From the NCBI RefSeq assembly GCF_000334455.1, contig NZ_BANX01000043.1, positions 1-46,598 on the forward strand: 46,598 nt of DNA, in the 5' to 3' direction. This DNA is from Gordonia soli NBRC 108243. GTDB lineage: Bacteria > Actinomycetota > Actinomycetes > Mycobacteriales > Mycobacteriaceae. A program made the translations under genes and the position numbers. Under the pieces are notes generated by a model, which did no database searches, was not told where the DNA came from, and was given only the letters and a program-made list of their open reading frames with translations. Shown here in pieces: positions 1-8,008 of the stretch (positions are counted from its first letter, which is position 1; the number at the start of each line of letters is the position of its first letter).

Positions 1-24
1 ACACTGACCGCGAAGGACCCGTTC

Positions 25-1278
25 TCACGCCCGAGCAGAAACCGCCGCAGGCGACGCCAACACCTCGCGCAACCCGACCGGCCCGACGCCGCGATCGAGC
101 GCGATGATCAGCACCGCGCAGCCGATGCCCGACAACACCAGGCTCGTGCCGAACACTGCCGGCCAGCCGAGGAAGTCGCCGATCACGCCACCCACCATCC
201 CCGCGGCGCCCTGCACCACGACGATCGCGCACGCCATCAACGTGTAATCGCTTCCCGCGAACTCCTTCTCGGACGCATCCATCATCAACGCGAACACGAC
301 GACGGTGGCCGCACCCCCGAGCACGTGCTCCGCGAGGCTCGCGGTGACGATGAGCGGGAAGCCACCGACACCCATCGCCGACAGGAGGTAGAGCGCGAGA
401 CCGGTTGTCTGCGTGATCCCTCCGATCAGCAGGGCACGACGTCGCCCGTACCGGAACGCCATCCACCCGCCCAGCGCCGCACCGACCAACGCTCCCGCCG
501 ATGACAGCGCACCTTTGATCAACGCGATCTGCCCGAGCGTCAGCCCGGCGTCCGACATGTACGGACCGACGAGCGCCGAGCCCATCGAATCACCGAATTT
601 GAATCCGCCGATCAACAGGATGAACAGGAGCACCCCGGGGCGGCGCAGGCGACTCCACCACGTGGTCAGCATCCGGACCGCACCGCGCCGCGGCCGCCGC
701 GGACCGGGATCAGGCTCTCGTAGCCACCAGACCGGCACGGTGGTCAGCAGCACGAGAACGGCCATCGCGACGAACAACAGCCGCCATCCCGCGATCGAGA
801 ACAGCCACAGCAGCGCCCCGCCACCGACGATCATCCCGACGCGATACGCGCCGACCTGAATCCCGTTGCCCAGTCCACGTTGTCGAGGCCCCAACATGGT
901 GACCGCGAGTCCGTCGGTGGCGACGTCCTGGGTCGCGGCGAAGAGGTTGATCACCGCGATGCCGATGAAGAGCCACCGCAGGGTGCCGGACAGGTCGAGT
1001 GTCGCCAGCACGAGCGCCACCGCCGCAGTGGCGAGTTGGGCACTCAGCAGCCAGCGTCGTCGGGTGCCGTACCGGTCGACGTACGGCGCCCACAGGAACT
1101 TCAGCGCCCACGGCAAGAAGAGCACGCCCGATGCGCTGATCGTGACGAGCGAGAAGCCCGACTCCCGTAGCACGACGGGCAAGGCCTGGGTGAAGAACCC
1201 GAACGGGAGGCCCTGCGCGAAATAGAGCGCCGACAAGACCACAACCGTGCCCGCGGACAGCGCGGCCGGACGGGTCAT
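25..1278 (-). CDS. MFS transporter, AmpG / RhtX-FptX-like
   Basis: A 417-residue polytopic inner-membrane protein with about 12 hydrophobic segments, predicted to move a small solute by secondary transport. The N-terminal part carries the family pattern YFAQGLPFGF, then LKFLWAPYVDRYG in the loop after TM2, ATQDVATDGLAV in TM4, and RGLGNGIQVGAYRVG. This pattern is shared by AmpG muropeptide permeases and RhtX/FptX siderophore transporters; the length fits both. Substrate cannot be decided from sequence, and no iron box is visible upstream. It starts at an ATG 56 bp from the divergent small membrane gene at 1335. The 3' end lies near the window edge. Confidence 0.88.
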   Translation of the reverse strand: MTRPAALSAGTVVVLSALYFAQGLPFGFFTQALPVVLRESGFSLVTISASGVLFLPWALKFLWAPYVDRYGTRRRWLLSAQLATAAVALVLATLDLSGTLRWLFIGIAVINLFAATQDVATDGLAVTMLGPRQRGLGNGIQVGAYRVGMIVGGGALLWLFSIAGWRLLFVAMAVLVLLTTVPVWWLREPDPGPRRPRRGAVRMLTTWWSRLRRPGVLLFILLIGGFKFGDSMGSALVGPYMSDAGLTLGQIALIKGALSSAGALVGAALGGWMAFRYGRRRALLIGGITQTTGLALYLLSAMGVGGFPLIVTASLAEHVLGGAATVVVFALMMDASEKEFAGSDYTLMACAIVVVQGAAGMVGGVIGDFLGWPAVFGTSLVLSGIGCAVLIIALDRGVGPVGLREVLASPAAVSARA

Positions 1279-1334
1279 GCCGCCATGATCGCACGGCTGC
1301 GGGGCGCGCCCCGCGCCCGTGGTCTACTGACCAC

Positions 1335-1532
1335 ATGAACTCGTCGGCGGCACTCATGACGCTGGGCATCGCGCTCTATTCGGCTGCGATCCTGATCAGC
1401 ATCCTCGTGGGGGTCAACGCCGCGGTCCGGAAGCGTCGACGTCTGGCGATCACACTCGCGGTGGTCGTAACCGTGCTGGTGATCGCCGGCGTGGTCGTCG
1501 CGATCCTGTCCAGCACCCACGCTATCTCCTGA
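1335..1532 (+). CDS. Small membrane protein with two predicted TM helices
   Basis: A 65-residue protein with two hydrophobic stretches (about residues 5-28 and 38-60) separated by a basic RKRRR loop, so probably a two-helix inner-membrane hairpin. No family is recognised. There is no Shine-Dalgarno sequence. Directly before the ATG lies a perfect inverted repeat GTGGTC-TACT-GACCAC (1319-1334) containing a possible -10 element, so a leaderless transcript with an overlapping operator is possible. The last 11 bp overlap the 3' end of the convergent TetR gene. Function unknown. Confidence 0.55.
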   Translation: MNSSAALMTLGIALYSAAILISILVGVNAAVRKRRRLAITLAVVVTVLVIAGVVVAILSSTHAIS

Positions 1533-2112
1533 GCGCCTCCGCCCTCGCCACCAACGATCGCCCGGCCGCGAGCAACGGCTCCGGATCACGCAACGCCCGC
1601 GCGAGAATGAACGCCCCTTCCAGCGAGGTCAGGACGGCGATCGCAAGCTCCCGAGCGAGTTCGGGATCGTCGACGATCCGGCGACACCACACCGACAAGC
1701 CGTCGATCCAGGCGATGAAGACGTCTGCAGTGGCGCCCCGTAACACCTCGTCGGTGCTGGCGACCTCCAGTGCCAGTGTCGCGATCGGACAGGCGTCCGC
1801 GTAATCGGTGGACGCGAGATCTTCCGCGGCAGCAACGAATGCGGCACCCAGTGATTCCACCGGATCCTCGGCGCCATGCTCCAGCAGGGTGAGCACCATT
1901 GCGCCGTACGCGGCGCCTCCGACCCGCACCGACTCCTCGGCCAGCGCCCGCTTGTCGGCGAAGAAATGATAGATCGACCCCACCCGGACGTCCGACTCCC
2001 CCGCGATCTGCGCCAGGCCGGTCCCGGCGTAACCCTGTCTCCGGAACAGGGTTTCGGCCGTCGCCATGATCCGGGTACGTGTCTCGGCGCCCCGACTGTT
2101 CGAACCGACCAT
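1522..2112 (-). CDS. TetR/AcrR family transcriptional regulator (LmrA/YxaF-like)
   Basis: A 196-residue repressor-type protein. The N-terminal helix-turn-helix spans about residues 10-56, with TGLAQIAGESDVRVGSIYHFF and the typical FADKRAL recognition-helix end. The C-terminal part (ACPIATLALEV, then LEGAFILARALRD) matches LmrA/YxaF-type TetR proteins that sense hydrophobic or aromatic compounds (family knowledge). ATG at 2112 is preferred over GTG at 2115 because GAGGAG sits six bases upstream. It is divergent from the alpha/beta hydrolase at 2243, with a dyad in the 130-bp gap, so it probably controls that gene and itself. Confidence 0.88.
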   Translation of the reverse strand: MVGSNSRGAETRTRIMATAETLFRRQGYAGTGLAQIAGESDVRVGSIYHFFADKRALAEESVRVGGAAYGAMVLTLLEHGAEDPVESLGAAFVAAAEDLASTDYADACPIATLALEVASTDEVLRGATADVFIAWIDGLSVWCRRIVDDPELARELAIAVLTSLEGAFILARALRDPEPLLAAGRSLVARAEALRR

Positions 2113-2171
2113 CACCGCTCCTCTGCCATTCGGCGACCTCTTCCATCGCGTCGGATGCCATGGTAGACCTG

Positions 2172-2191
2172 ATTTGAACGATCACTCAAAT
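2172..2191. promoter_or_regulatory. Inverted repeat, likely TetR operator
   Basis: ATTTGA-N8-TCAAAT lies in the divergent intergenic region between the TetR gene (start 2112) and the hydrolase (start 2243). A second, overlapping imperfect dyad (ATCACTC/GAGCGAT) follows. The core TGAACGATCACTCA is close to a TetR-type palindrome. Position and symmetry suggest autoregulation and control of the hydrolase. Confidence 0.45.
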
Positions 2192-2242
2192 GAGCGATTG
2201 CCCGCCGGACGATCCCTCGCCGAGTTTCCGAGGAGGAACGCG

Positions 2243-3097
2243 ATGCCCACGATCGACCTACCCGCCGGACCCATCGAGTACGTCGACACCGGAGGCGACG
2301 GACCGGTTCTCGTGTTCACCCACGGGTTCCCGATGAATCACCTCCAATGGCGCAAGGTGGTGCCGCTGTTGGGCGGCGTCCGCTGCATCCTGCCGACCCT
2401 CCCGATGGGCGCCCACCGCACACCGATGAAGCCCGGGACCGACCTCACCCACAAGGGCCAGGCGGCGATCATCGCGGATCTGCTCGAAGCGCTCGACCTC
2501 CACGACGTGACACTCGTGATGAACGACTGGGGCGGAGCGCAGGTGATCGTCGCGATCGATCGCACCGAACGCCTCGGGGCGATGGTCATGATCGCCTGCG
2601 AGGCCTTCGACAACTTCCCACCGCCGCAGACCACACCCGCGCAACTACTGCTTCGCACGCCGGGCGGCCCGTGGCTGCTGATGCAACTGCTCCGAACCCG
2701 GTTCTTCCGCCACAGCCGACAGGCCTGGGGCGCGGTGTGCAACAGTCGCATTCCCGACGACGTTCTCGATGAGTGGTTCACCCCGGCACGACAGGACTCC
2801 GCCATCCGGCGTGACTTGAAGTCGTTCGCTCTCGGCACGCCCAACAGGGCGGTGCTGCTCGCGTACAGCGAGTCGCTGCGGACCTTCGACCGTCCAGCAC
2901 TCGTGGTCTGGGCTCTCGACGACGTGATGATGCCGCGCGAGCACGGTCGCCGACTGGCCGAGATCCTGCCGCAGGGACGACTCGTCGAGGTCGCCGACTC
3001 GGGAACGCTGATCCCCGAGGATCAGCCCGAGGAACTCGCCCGCATCCTGCTGGAATTCGTCGCGGCCACGACGCGGCGGCCGGCCACCGAGGCCTGA
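2243..3097 (+). CDS. Alpha/beta hydrolase, haloalkane dehalogenase / epoxide hydrolase-like, catalytic His replaced
   Basis: A 284-residue soluble alpha/beta hydrolase. The oxyanion-hole motif HGFP is near residue 23 and the nucleophile elbow NDWGGAQ near residue 94, so the nucleophile is Asp as in haloalkane dehalogenases and epoxide hydrolases. A candidate acid lies in WALDDVMMP. The position that normally holds the catalytic His (GH-x-[IL]-x-E-D) reads SGTLIPEDQPEEL, with Thr (codon ACG) in place of His. ATG 2243 is chosen because AGGAGGAACGCG precedes it; the frame is open further upstream but would run over the operator and the divergent TetR start. Probably regulated by that TetR. Either inactive, using another base, or serving a binding role. 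Confidence 0.85.
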   Translation: MPTIDLPAGPIEYVDTGGDGPVLVFTHGFPMNHLQWRKVVPLLGGVRCILPTLPMGAHRTPMKPGTDLTHKGQAAIIADLLEALDLHDVTLVMNDWGGAQVIVAIDRTERLGAMVMIACEAFDNFPPPQTTPAQLLLRTPGGPWLLMQLLRTRFFRHSRQAWGAVCNSRIPDDVLDEWFTPARQDSAIRRDLKSFALGTPNRAVLLAYSESLRTFDRPALVVWALDDVMMPREHGRRLAEILPQGRLVEVADSGTLIPEDQPEELARILLEFVAATTRRPATEA

Positions 3098-3114
3098 TCG
3101 CCCTCTCCTCGCAC

Positions 3115-3698
3115 ATTCCCGCTAATACTGCCGCCACTCGCGGCCCGGGACGTCCACCCGGGAACCGGAGAGCCGAACTCTGCACGGTGGCACTCGCGGT
3201 GCTGGTGCTGTCGGTGTCGAAGGACTGAGTCTCGGCGAGGTCGCCCGCCGGGACGGAATCCGAACCCCCCCCAGTCTGTACAAGCACTTCGCCGACGAGA
3301 GCGACCTCGAACTCGCGCTGGTCCACCTCGGGCTCGTCGACTTCGCGACCCAGATGCATGCAGCGGTGGCACAGGCCGGGCCCGACCGCAGGGCACGGCT
3401 CGAAGCCTTCGTCGAGACCTACCGACGCACTGCGGCGGCCGCGCCCCATCTGTATCGACTGATGAACGATCGGCCGCTCCCCCGCGACCGACTGCCCGAC
3501 GGCGTGGAGGCCGCTGCGATGGCCGACTATGTCGCGACGATTGGTGACATCGACCTCGCTCGCACCGGGTGGGCATGGGCGCATGGACTGGTGAGCCTCG
3601 AACTCGCCGGACGCTTTCCCGACGACGCCGACCTCGACGCCGGATGGGCCATCCTCGTCGACACCCTCGACACCCGAGCAGCAGCGCCGGAACGCTGA
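3115..3698 (+). pseudogene. TetR family regulator, frameshifted and without a normal start
   Basis: Two frames together give a full TetR-like protein. In one frame 3115-3213 reads a basic N-terminus (TRGPGRPPGNRRAEL) and helix 1 (TVALAVLVLSV), then runs into TGA. In another frame, from about 3216, it continues with GLSLGEVARRDGI and PSLYKHFADESDL, the HTH end, followed by a C-terminal WHG-type domain (AWAHGLVSLELAGRF). No ATG or GTG exists in frame at the expected start; an ATT codon sits at 3115. A run of eight C at 3273-3280 adds an extra Pro in the turn. Most simply a decayed regulator; a sequencing error near 3200 is the alternative. An ATG at 3354 would give only a DNA-binding-deficient C-terminal fragment. 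Confidence 0.65.
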
Positions 3699-3703
3699 CC
3701 CTC

Positions 3704-3724
3704 CGGCCCGACCGGTTTGGGCCG
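3704..3724 (+). terminator. Hairpin after the TetR remnant
   Basis: CGGCCC-N9-GGGCCG begins six bases after the TGA. There is no T tract, as usual for actinobacterial terminators. The spacing fits a terminator for the TetR remnant. Confidence 0.35.
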
Positions 3725-3855
3725 AATGTCGTTTCCCGACACAACCGTCGGCCAGTGTTCACCTTCCCGACCCCTCGAGTTCGCCGATCACGCCGGCAGT
3801 TCGCGTGTGCTGAGTTCCGGTCTGGCGGCGCCGTGTCGCCCGGGTAGGAGGGGTC

Positions 3856-5103
3856 GTGTTCGGACGGTCAGCACCACAGCGCACCACGCACAACGGATCG
3901 GTCGCCGCGAGAGGGCGCACAGTGGGATTCGCCGACTCCGCGCTTCGGAGCGCGGCAGCGATGGCGCTTGTCGGCGCGGTGCTCGCAGGCACCCTCCTCG
4001 GCTCGTCGCCGGTGGCTGCTGCGCCTCTCACCACGGCTCCACCCACGGTTGCCGCGTGCACATTCGCACCGACAACGGTCCCGGCACAGTCGGGATTCGG
4101 TACCGCGGAGACCACCTCACCGTTCAGCACACCCGCGCCCGCCGACCACATCGGCATCCTGCGCGCGTTCAGCAGTGCATCACCAGTCGTGAAACAGCTC
4201 AATCTGGCCGAGACCGTGGGCATCAATCAGACCGCTTCGACAGCAGATGCCCGCAAGGCGGTCGACGACAACTACGGCATCGAAGGCCCGGCCATCTTCG
4301 ATGGTCTGGGTTCCCGACTCGCGCCGGCCTTCTCCGCCGCGCTGCGGGCAGGCCAGCTGCCCAAGACCTCGGCCCTGCTCTTCGGCGACGACGCGATCAT
4401 CGGCAAGCGGGTGGGCACCTCGAAGGAGAAGAAGCACTTCGCCAATCCGCGGCCGTTCGAGGTCGCACCGCAACTGATCCATCGCTACTCCGACTCGCGC
4501 CCCGACCTGTACGAAGAGGTACGCGGAAGCGGCTCCTACCCGTCGGGCCACACCACGTGGGGATACACCCAGGCCTTTCTGATCGCCGCGCTGCTTCCCG
4601 AGATCGGCCCGCAGGTCCTGGCCCGCGGCGCCGAGTACGGTTTCCATCGCGTCGTTCTCGGCGTGCACTACCCGCTGGACGTGGTCGGCGGTCGTATCTT
4701 TGCGCAGGCGGTCTCCTCGGAACTGCTGGGTGACAGCCGATTCCAGGGACTTTTCGGCGAGGCACGGACCGAGCTCCGCACGGTGCTCGCCGCCCGCGCC
4801 GGTGGGCCGATCGCGAGGATCGTCGCCTGCCAGCAGCCCTGGTCGCCGACCGCGGCCGCACTAACGTCCTACCGAGAGCGGGCCACCTACGCCTTCCCGA
4901 CCACCGGCGCCACCGATCGAGCACCTCAGATCCCGGCCGGTGCCGAGAACCTGATCCGCGCTGCACATCCGGGCCTGTCGACCGCGGCGTTGCGGAACAT
5001 TCTCGCCCGCACCGCGCTTCCGTCCGGACACCCGCTCGATCTCACCGGCCCCGGTGGCGGCTGGGAGCGTCTGGACATCGCCCGCGCGTGGGTGACGCGC
5101 TAG
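3856..5103 (+). CDS. Secreted PAP2-superfamily acid phosphatase (class A type)
   Basis: A 415-residue exported phosphatase. A long N-terminus with a hydrophobic stretch and ASSPVAAAP-like cleavage region (about residues 30-56) indicates Sec export. The three PAP2 signature motifs are present: KKHFANPRPF (K-x6-RP), GSYPSGHTTWG, and GFHRVVLGVHYPLDVVGG, giving the catalytic Lys, Arg, His and Asp set of vanadium-haloperoxidase-fold phosphatases. It probably removes phosphate from small phosphomonoesters or lipid phosphates outside the cytoplasm. GTG 3856 is preceded by TAGGAGGGGTC. About 110 residues after the PAP2 core have no assigned role. The stop codon abuts the convergent gene with no spacer. 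Confidence 0.9.
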   Translation: MFGRSAPQRTTHNGSVAARGRTVGFADSALRSAAAMALVGAVLAGTLLGSSPVAAAPLTTAPPTVAACTFAPTTVPAQSGFGTAETTSPFSTPAPADHIGILRAFSSASPVVKQLNLAETVGINQTASTADARKAVDDNYGIEGPAIFDGLGSRLAPAFSAALRAGQLPKTSALLFGDDAIIGKRVGTSKEKKHFANPRPFEVAPQLIHRYSDSRPDLYEEVRGSGSYPSGHTTWGYTQAFLIAALLPEIGPQVLARGAEYGFHRVVLGVHYPLDVVGGRIFAQAVSSELLGDSRFQGLFGEARTELRTVLAARAGGPIARIVACQQPWSPTAAALTSYRERATYAFPTTGATDRAPQIPAGAENLIRAAHPGLSTAALRNILARTALPSGHPLDLTGPGGGWERLDIARAWVTR

Positions 5104-6189
5104 TCACACCGCGAAGCGACCGGCGAAGGCTCGCAGCGGCAGATCCGCGCTGGTGATGATGCCGGGCGGCGCATCGACCACGGAGCGGATCGCGTTGAGG
5201 GCGGGCAGACCCGTGACGGTCATCCCGATGGATGCGAAGTTGGCGGGATCGGAGAGATCGAATCCCTTACGCGGGAAGATCATGTGCTTGTTGTAGATGT
5301 TCGGGTCCCCGGTGACCTGGGTGATGTAGCAGCCCTTGATGTCCCACGCCGGATCGGTGTGCGGCGTCATCTGCCATTCCAGATGTGACTCGATCCTCGG
5401 CACGCCGTCGACCACTCCTTGGTACTTGATGTAGTTGCCGCCGAGTGATCCTTTGGGCAGCTGGTACCAGCCGAGGTCGATGTCCTTGGTACACGCGCCG
5501 AGCTCGTAGGTGAAGACGACCTCGTCGAGTTCCAGACCGAAGGCGTCCGCCATCAGGTGAACGGAGTCGGCGAAGACGGCCGTGTACTTGTGCAGTGAGT
5601 CGGGGATGCCCGGATCGTCAACCGGTCGTCCGTATCCGACTGCCTCCCAGGTGTCGACCGAATGGTGACACGAGACATCCACCGACTCGATGACGGTGAT
5701 GTTCTCGATCTCCGCGACATCGGCCGAGGACACGATGCCGAGGATCTGGTTCAGACCAGGGTTCATCCCCGTACCGTAGAAGGTCGAGCCGCCGCGCGCA
5801 CATGCGTCGGCGATCACCTCGCTGACCCGACGTCCCGACGGGTGCGGATGATTGGCGTCCCGATGGTGTCCGGTGATCCAGTCGGCCGTCGTCACGACGT
5901 CGATTCCCGCCTCGAGAACCTTCTCGTACAACGCCTCGTCGGGGAACACCCCGTGAAACGTCAGCACGTCCGGATGTGCCGCCAGGATCTCGTCGACGGT
6001 CGCGGTCGCGATCACACCGACCGGGTCGACACCGACGATCTCCCCGGCATCCCGGCCGATCTTGTCGGGCGAATAGCAGTGCAGCCCGACCAGTTCCAGG
6101 TCGGGGTGCGCCTGGATGCGACCGATCATCTCGGTGCCGAGGTTGCCGGTGGCCACCTGGAAGACGCGGATGGGTGCAGATCTCGTCAT
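5104..6189 (-). CDS. NAD(P)-binding dihydrodipicolinate-reductase-like oxidoreductase
   Basis: A 361-residue cytosolic protein. The N-terminus has a Rossmann pattern, RVFQVATGNLG, where the second Gly of the usual GxGxxG is replaced by Asn-Leu, as in DapB-like amine or amino-acid dehydrogenases of the 2,4-diaminopentanoate dehydrogenase type. Further motifs are TTADWITGHH and TFYGTGMNPGLNQILGI. The ATG at 6189 is preferred (AAAGG upstream); a longer reading to 6234 would overlap the upstream oxygenase gene. It lies 16 bp behind the Rieske oxygenase, so the two are almost certainly cotranscribed and may act in one degradation or modification route. Substrate unknown. Confidence 0.8.
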   Translation of the reverse strand: MTRSAPIRVFQVATGNLGTEMIGRIQAHPDLELVGLHCYSPDKIGRDAGEIVGVDPVGVIATATVDEILAAHPDVLTFHGVFPDEALYEKVLEAGIDVVTTADWITGHHRDANHPHPSGRRVSEVIADACARGGSTFYGTGMNPGLNQILGIVSSADVAEIENITVIESVDVSCHHSVDTWEAVGYGRPVDDPGIPDSLHKYTAVFADSVHLMADAFGLELDEVVFTYELGACTKDIDLGWYQLPKGSLGGNYIKYQGVVDGVPRIESHLEWQMTPHTDPAWDIKGCYITQVTGDPNIYNKHMIFPRKGFDLSDPANFASIGMTVTGLPALNAIRSVVDAPPGIITSADLPLRAFAGRFAV

Positions 6190-6205
6190 GATCGAGCCTT
6201 TCGTG

Positions 6206-7255
6206 TCACCGCGGCGAAGCGGGCAGGATGGCACCGCTCTCGGGTTGCCGCGCGGGATCCGGCCCGGCCGGGCCGCCGTCCGGATAGAACTGCCGCGCCC
6301 AGTTCCGCAGGGCGGTGAAACCCTCGAATTCCTTCTGTGACAGCGCCGGTGGGTCGGAATAGCGCTGGTGCTCCCAGATGGCGATGTCGGCCGCGAACTG
6401 CTCGATCACCAGGTCTGCCATGGTCTTCCCGTAGCGGGTGAGCTCGGCGTCGTGCTCGCCGGGCTTCCGTCCGATCCAGACCGTGAAGCGGACGTCGGAG
6501 GTGTGTTCGTCGACCGGCGTCACGGCCGGCATGGTCCGGTTGTCGACCATGCCCCAGCTCTTGGTGATCGAGCAGCCGAGTCCGGCGTTGATGGATTCGA
6601 CTCCGCTGGTGGCATCTTCGAGGGTCGCGCCCTCGTCGAAGGCGATCGTGAAGTCGACATACGACACCGGGCCGGCGAAGTCGTGCCGCGTGAACTCCGG
6701 CATGAACGGGGTCTTGTGGACGAACTTGAAGTGGGCGAAGTCGACGCCGTTCTCCATGATGTACTGCGGATGGATCTCCAGGCCACGCCGGAACAGGGTC
6801 GCCCCCGGCACGGGCGGGTAGTAGTCCGCTGCGGTCTTGTCGTCACCGAAGTCCGCGAACACGTCCGGCACCTCGAAGTGTGGCGGTTTGCCGTCGACGT
6901 CGAACCAGATCCACACCGCCTCATTGCGCTCGACGGTCGGGTAGGTGCCGATCCGACGCCCTCGGTTCGGGCGTTTCTCGTAGGGGATGCAGACGTTACG
7001 TCCCTCCTGGTTCCACTCCCAGCCGTGGAAAGGACAGACGAGATTCTCGCCATCCACGCGGCCCCCGTAACCCAGATGGGCTCCGAGGTGTTCGCAGTAC
7101 GCGTCGAAGACGCTGAGCACACCTGCCGTCGAACGCCACGCCACCATCTCACGTCCGAAGTAGGTCATCCGATGGACGTCGCCGATCGCGATCTCGGCCG
7201 ACCACGCGACCTGGAACCAACCGGTGGGTTCCATCGACAGCGGCGTACGCGCCAT
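6206..7255 (-). CDS. Rieske non-heme iron oxygenase (KshA-like)
   Basis: A 349-residue oxygenase alpha subunit. The Rieske [2Fe-2S] centre is C54-x-H56-x17-C74-x2-H77 (CEHLG and CPFHGW). The mononuclear iron site is NGVDFAHFKFVH, giving D172, H175 and H180 with bridging N169. This layout resembles KshA-type steroid hydroxylases and other monooxygenase alpha subunits. No ferredoxin reductase gene is adjacent, so electron donors must come from elsewhere. The start ATG follows CGAGGAGTCCCAC. First gene of the oxygenase-reductase operon and divergent from a TetR gene at 7382. Precise substrate cannot be told. Confidence 0.9.
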   Translation of the reverse strand: MARTPLSMEPTGWFQVAWSAEIAIGDVHRMTYFGREMVAWRSTAGVLSVFDAYCEHLGAHLGYGGRVDGENLVCPFHGWEWNQEGRNVCIPYEKRPNRGRRIGTYPTVERNEAVWIWFDVDGKPPHFEVPDVFADFGDDKTAADYYPPVPGATLFRRGLEIHPQYIMENGVDFAHFKFVHKTPFMPEFTRHDFAGPVSYVDFTIAFDEGATLEDATSGVESINAGLGCSITKSWGMVDNRTMPAVTPVDEHTSDVRFTVWIGRKPGEHDAELTRYGKTMADLVIEQFAADIAIWEHQRYSDPPALSQKEFEGFTALRNWARQFYPDGGPAGPDPARQPESGAILPASPR

Positions 7256-7309
7256 GTGGGACTCCTCGAGACGGATGCCGGGGCTGATGTGTCATGACGG
7301 TAGAAGGCT

Positions 7310-7340
7310 CTGTGAAAGATTGCAAGAGCCCACTGTGAAA
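7310..7340. promoter_or_regulatory. Direct repeats between oxygenase and TetR genes
   Basis: Two copies of CTGTGAAA (7310-7317 and 7333-7340), 23 bp apart, lie in the 126-bp divergent region. They are candidate regulator contacts or promoter parts; nothing further is visible. Confidence 0.25.
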
Positions 7341-7381
7341 CTTCTCGACCTGCGGTCCGACCGGCGATCTACACTGACGCC

Positions 7382-8008
7382 ATGAGCGAGCAGGTGACCA
7401 CCACGCCCACCCGGCGCGCCAATCGCCGAGGGCTCGCGACGCGCGAGAGCATGATCACCGCGGCCATCACCTCGCTGGCGTCCGGTGACCCGGCGTCGGT
7501 GTCGGGGAATCGGATCGCACGCGACATCGGCGCGACCTGGGGCGTGGTGAAATACCAGTTCGGCGACATCGACGGGCTCTGGGCGGCGGTCTTACGCCAC
7601 ACCGCCGATCGGCGTGGCGATCTCCCCGCCACGGCGACCCCACGCGGCAGCATCCGCGAGCGGGTCACCGGGCTGGTGGATGCGATGTATCTCGGGCTGC
7701 GCACCCCGGAGGCCTTGGCGATCGAGACGCTGCGAGCCGCCCTCCCCCGCGACACCGCCGAGCTGGAACGCGACTTCCCGCTCACCGCAGCCGAACTCGC
7801 ATCCTGGAAGCCGAACTGGGATCACGCGTGCGAGCGCGAGTTCGCCGACCTCGGGATCGATCCGGGGCGAATCCGGCAGATCGCCGCGCTGTTGCCGGCC
7901 GCGATGCGCGGCATCACCTCGGAACGCACATTGGGCACCTACGGCAACCTCGACGATGCACGCACCGGCCTGATCAACTCGATCGTGGCGTTCCTGGAAC
8001 AGCCGTGA
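7382..8008 (+). CDS. TetR family transcriptional regulator
   Basis: A 208-residue regulator with an N-terminal HTH (about residues 22-68; SGNRIARDIGATWGVVKYQFGD) and an all-helical C-terminal ligand domain. The recognition helix is atypical (WGVVKYQFG instead of xxxLYxHFx) but keeps the spacing. It sits divergent from the Rieske oxygenase and reductase genes, so it probably controls them in response to a pathway compound. The last 35 bp overlap the 3' end of the convergent ABC transporter gene. Confidence 0.82.
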   Translation: MSEQVTTTPTRRANRRGLATRESMITAAITSLASGDPASVSGNRIARDIGATWGVVKYQFGDIDGLWAAVLRHTADRRGDLPATATPRGSIRERVTGLVDAMYLGLRTPEALAIETLRAALPRDTAELERDFPLTAAELASWKPNWDHACEREFADLGIDPGRIRQIAALLPAAMRGITSERTLGTYGNLDDARTGLINSIVAFLEQP

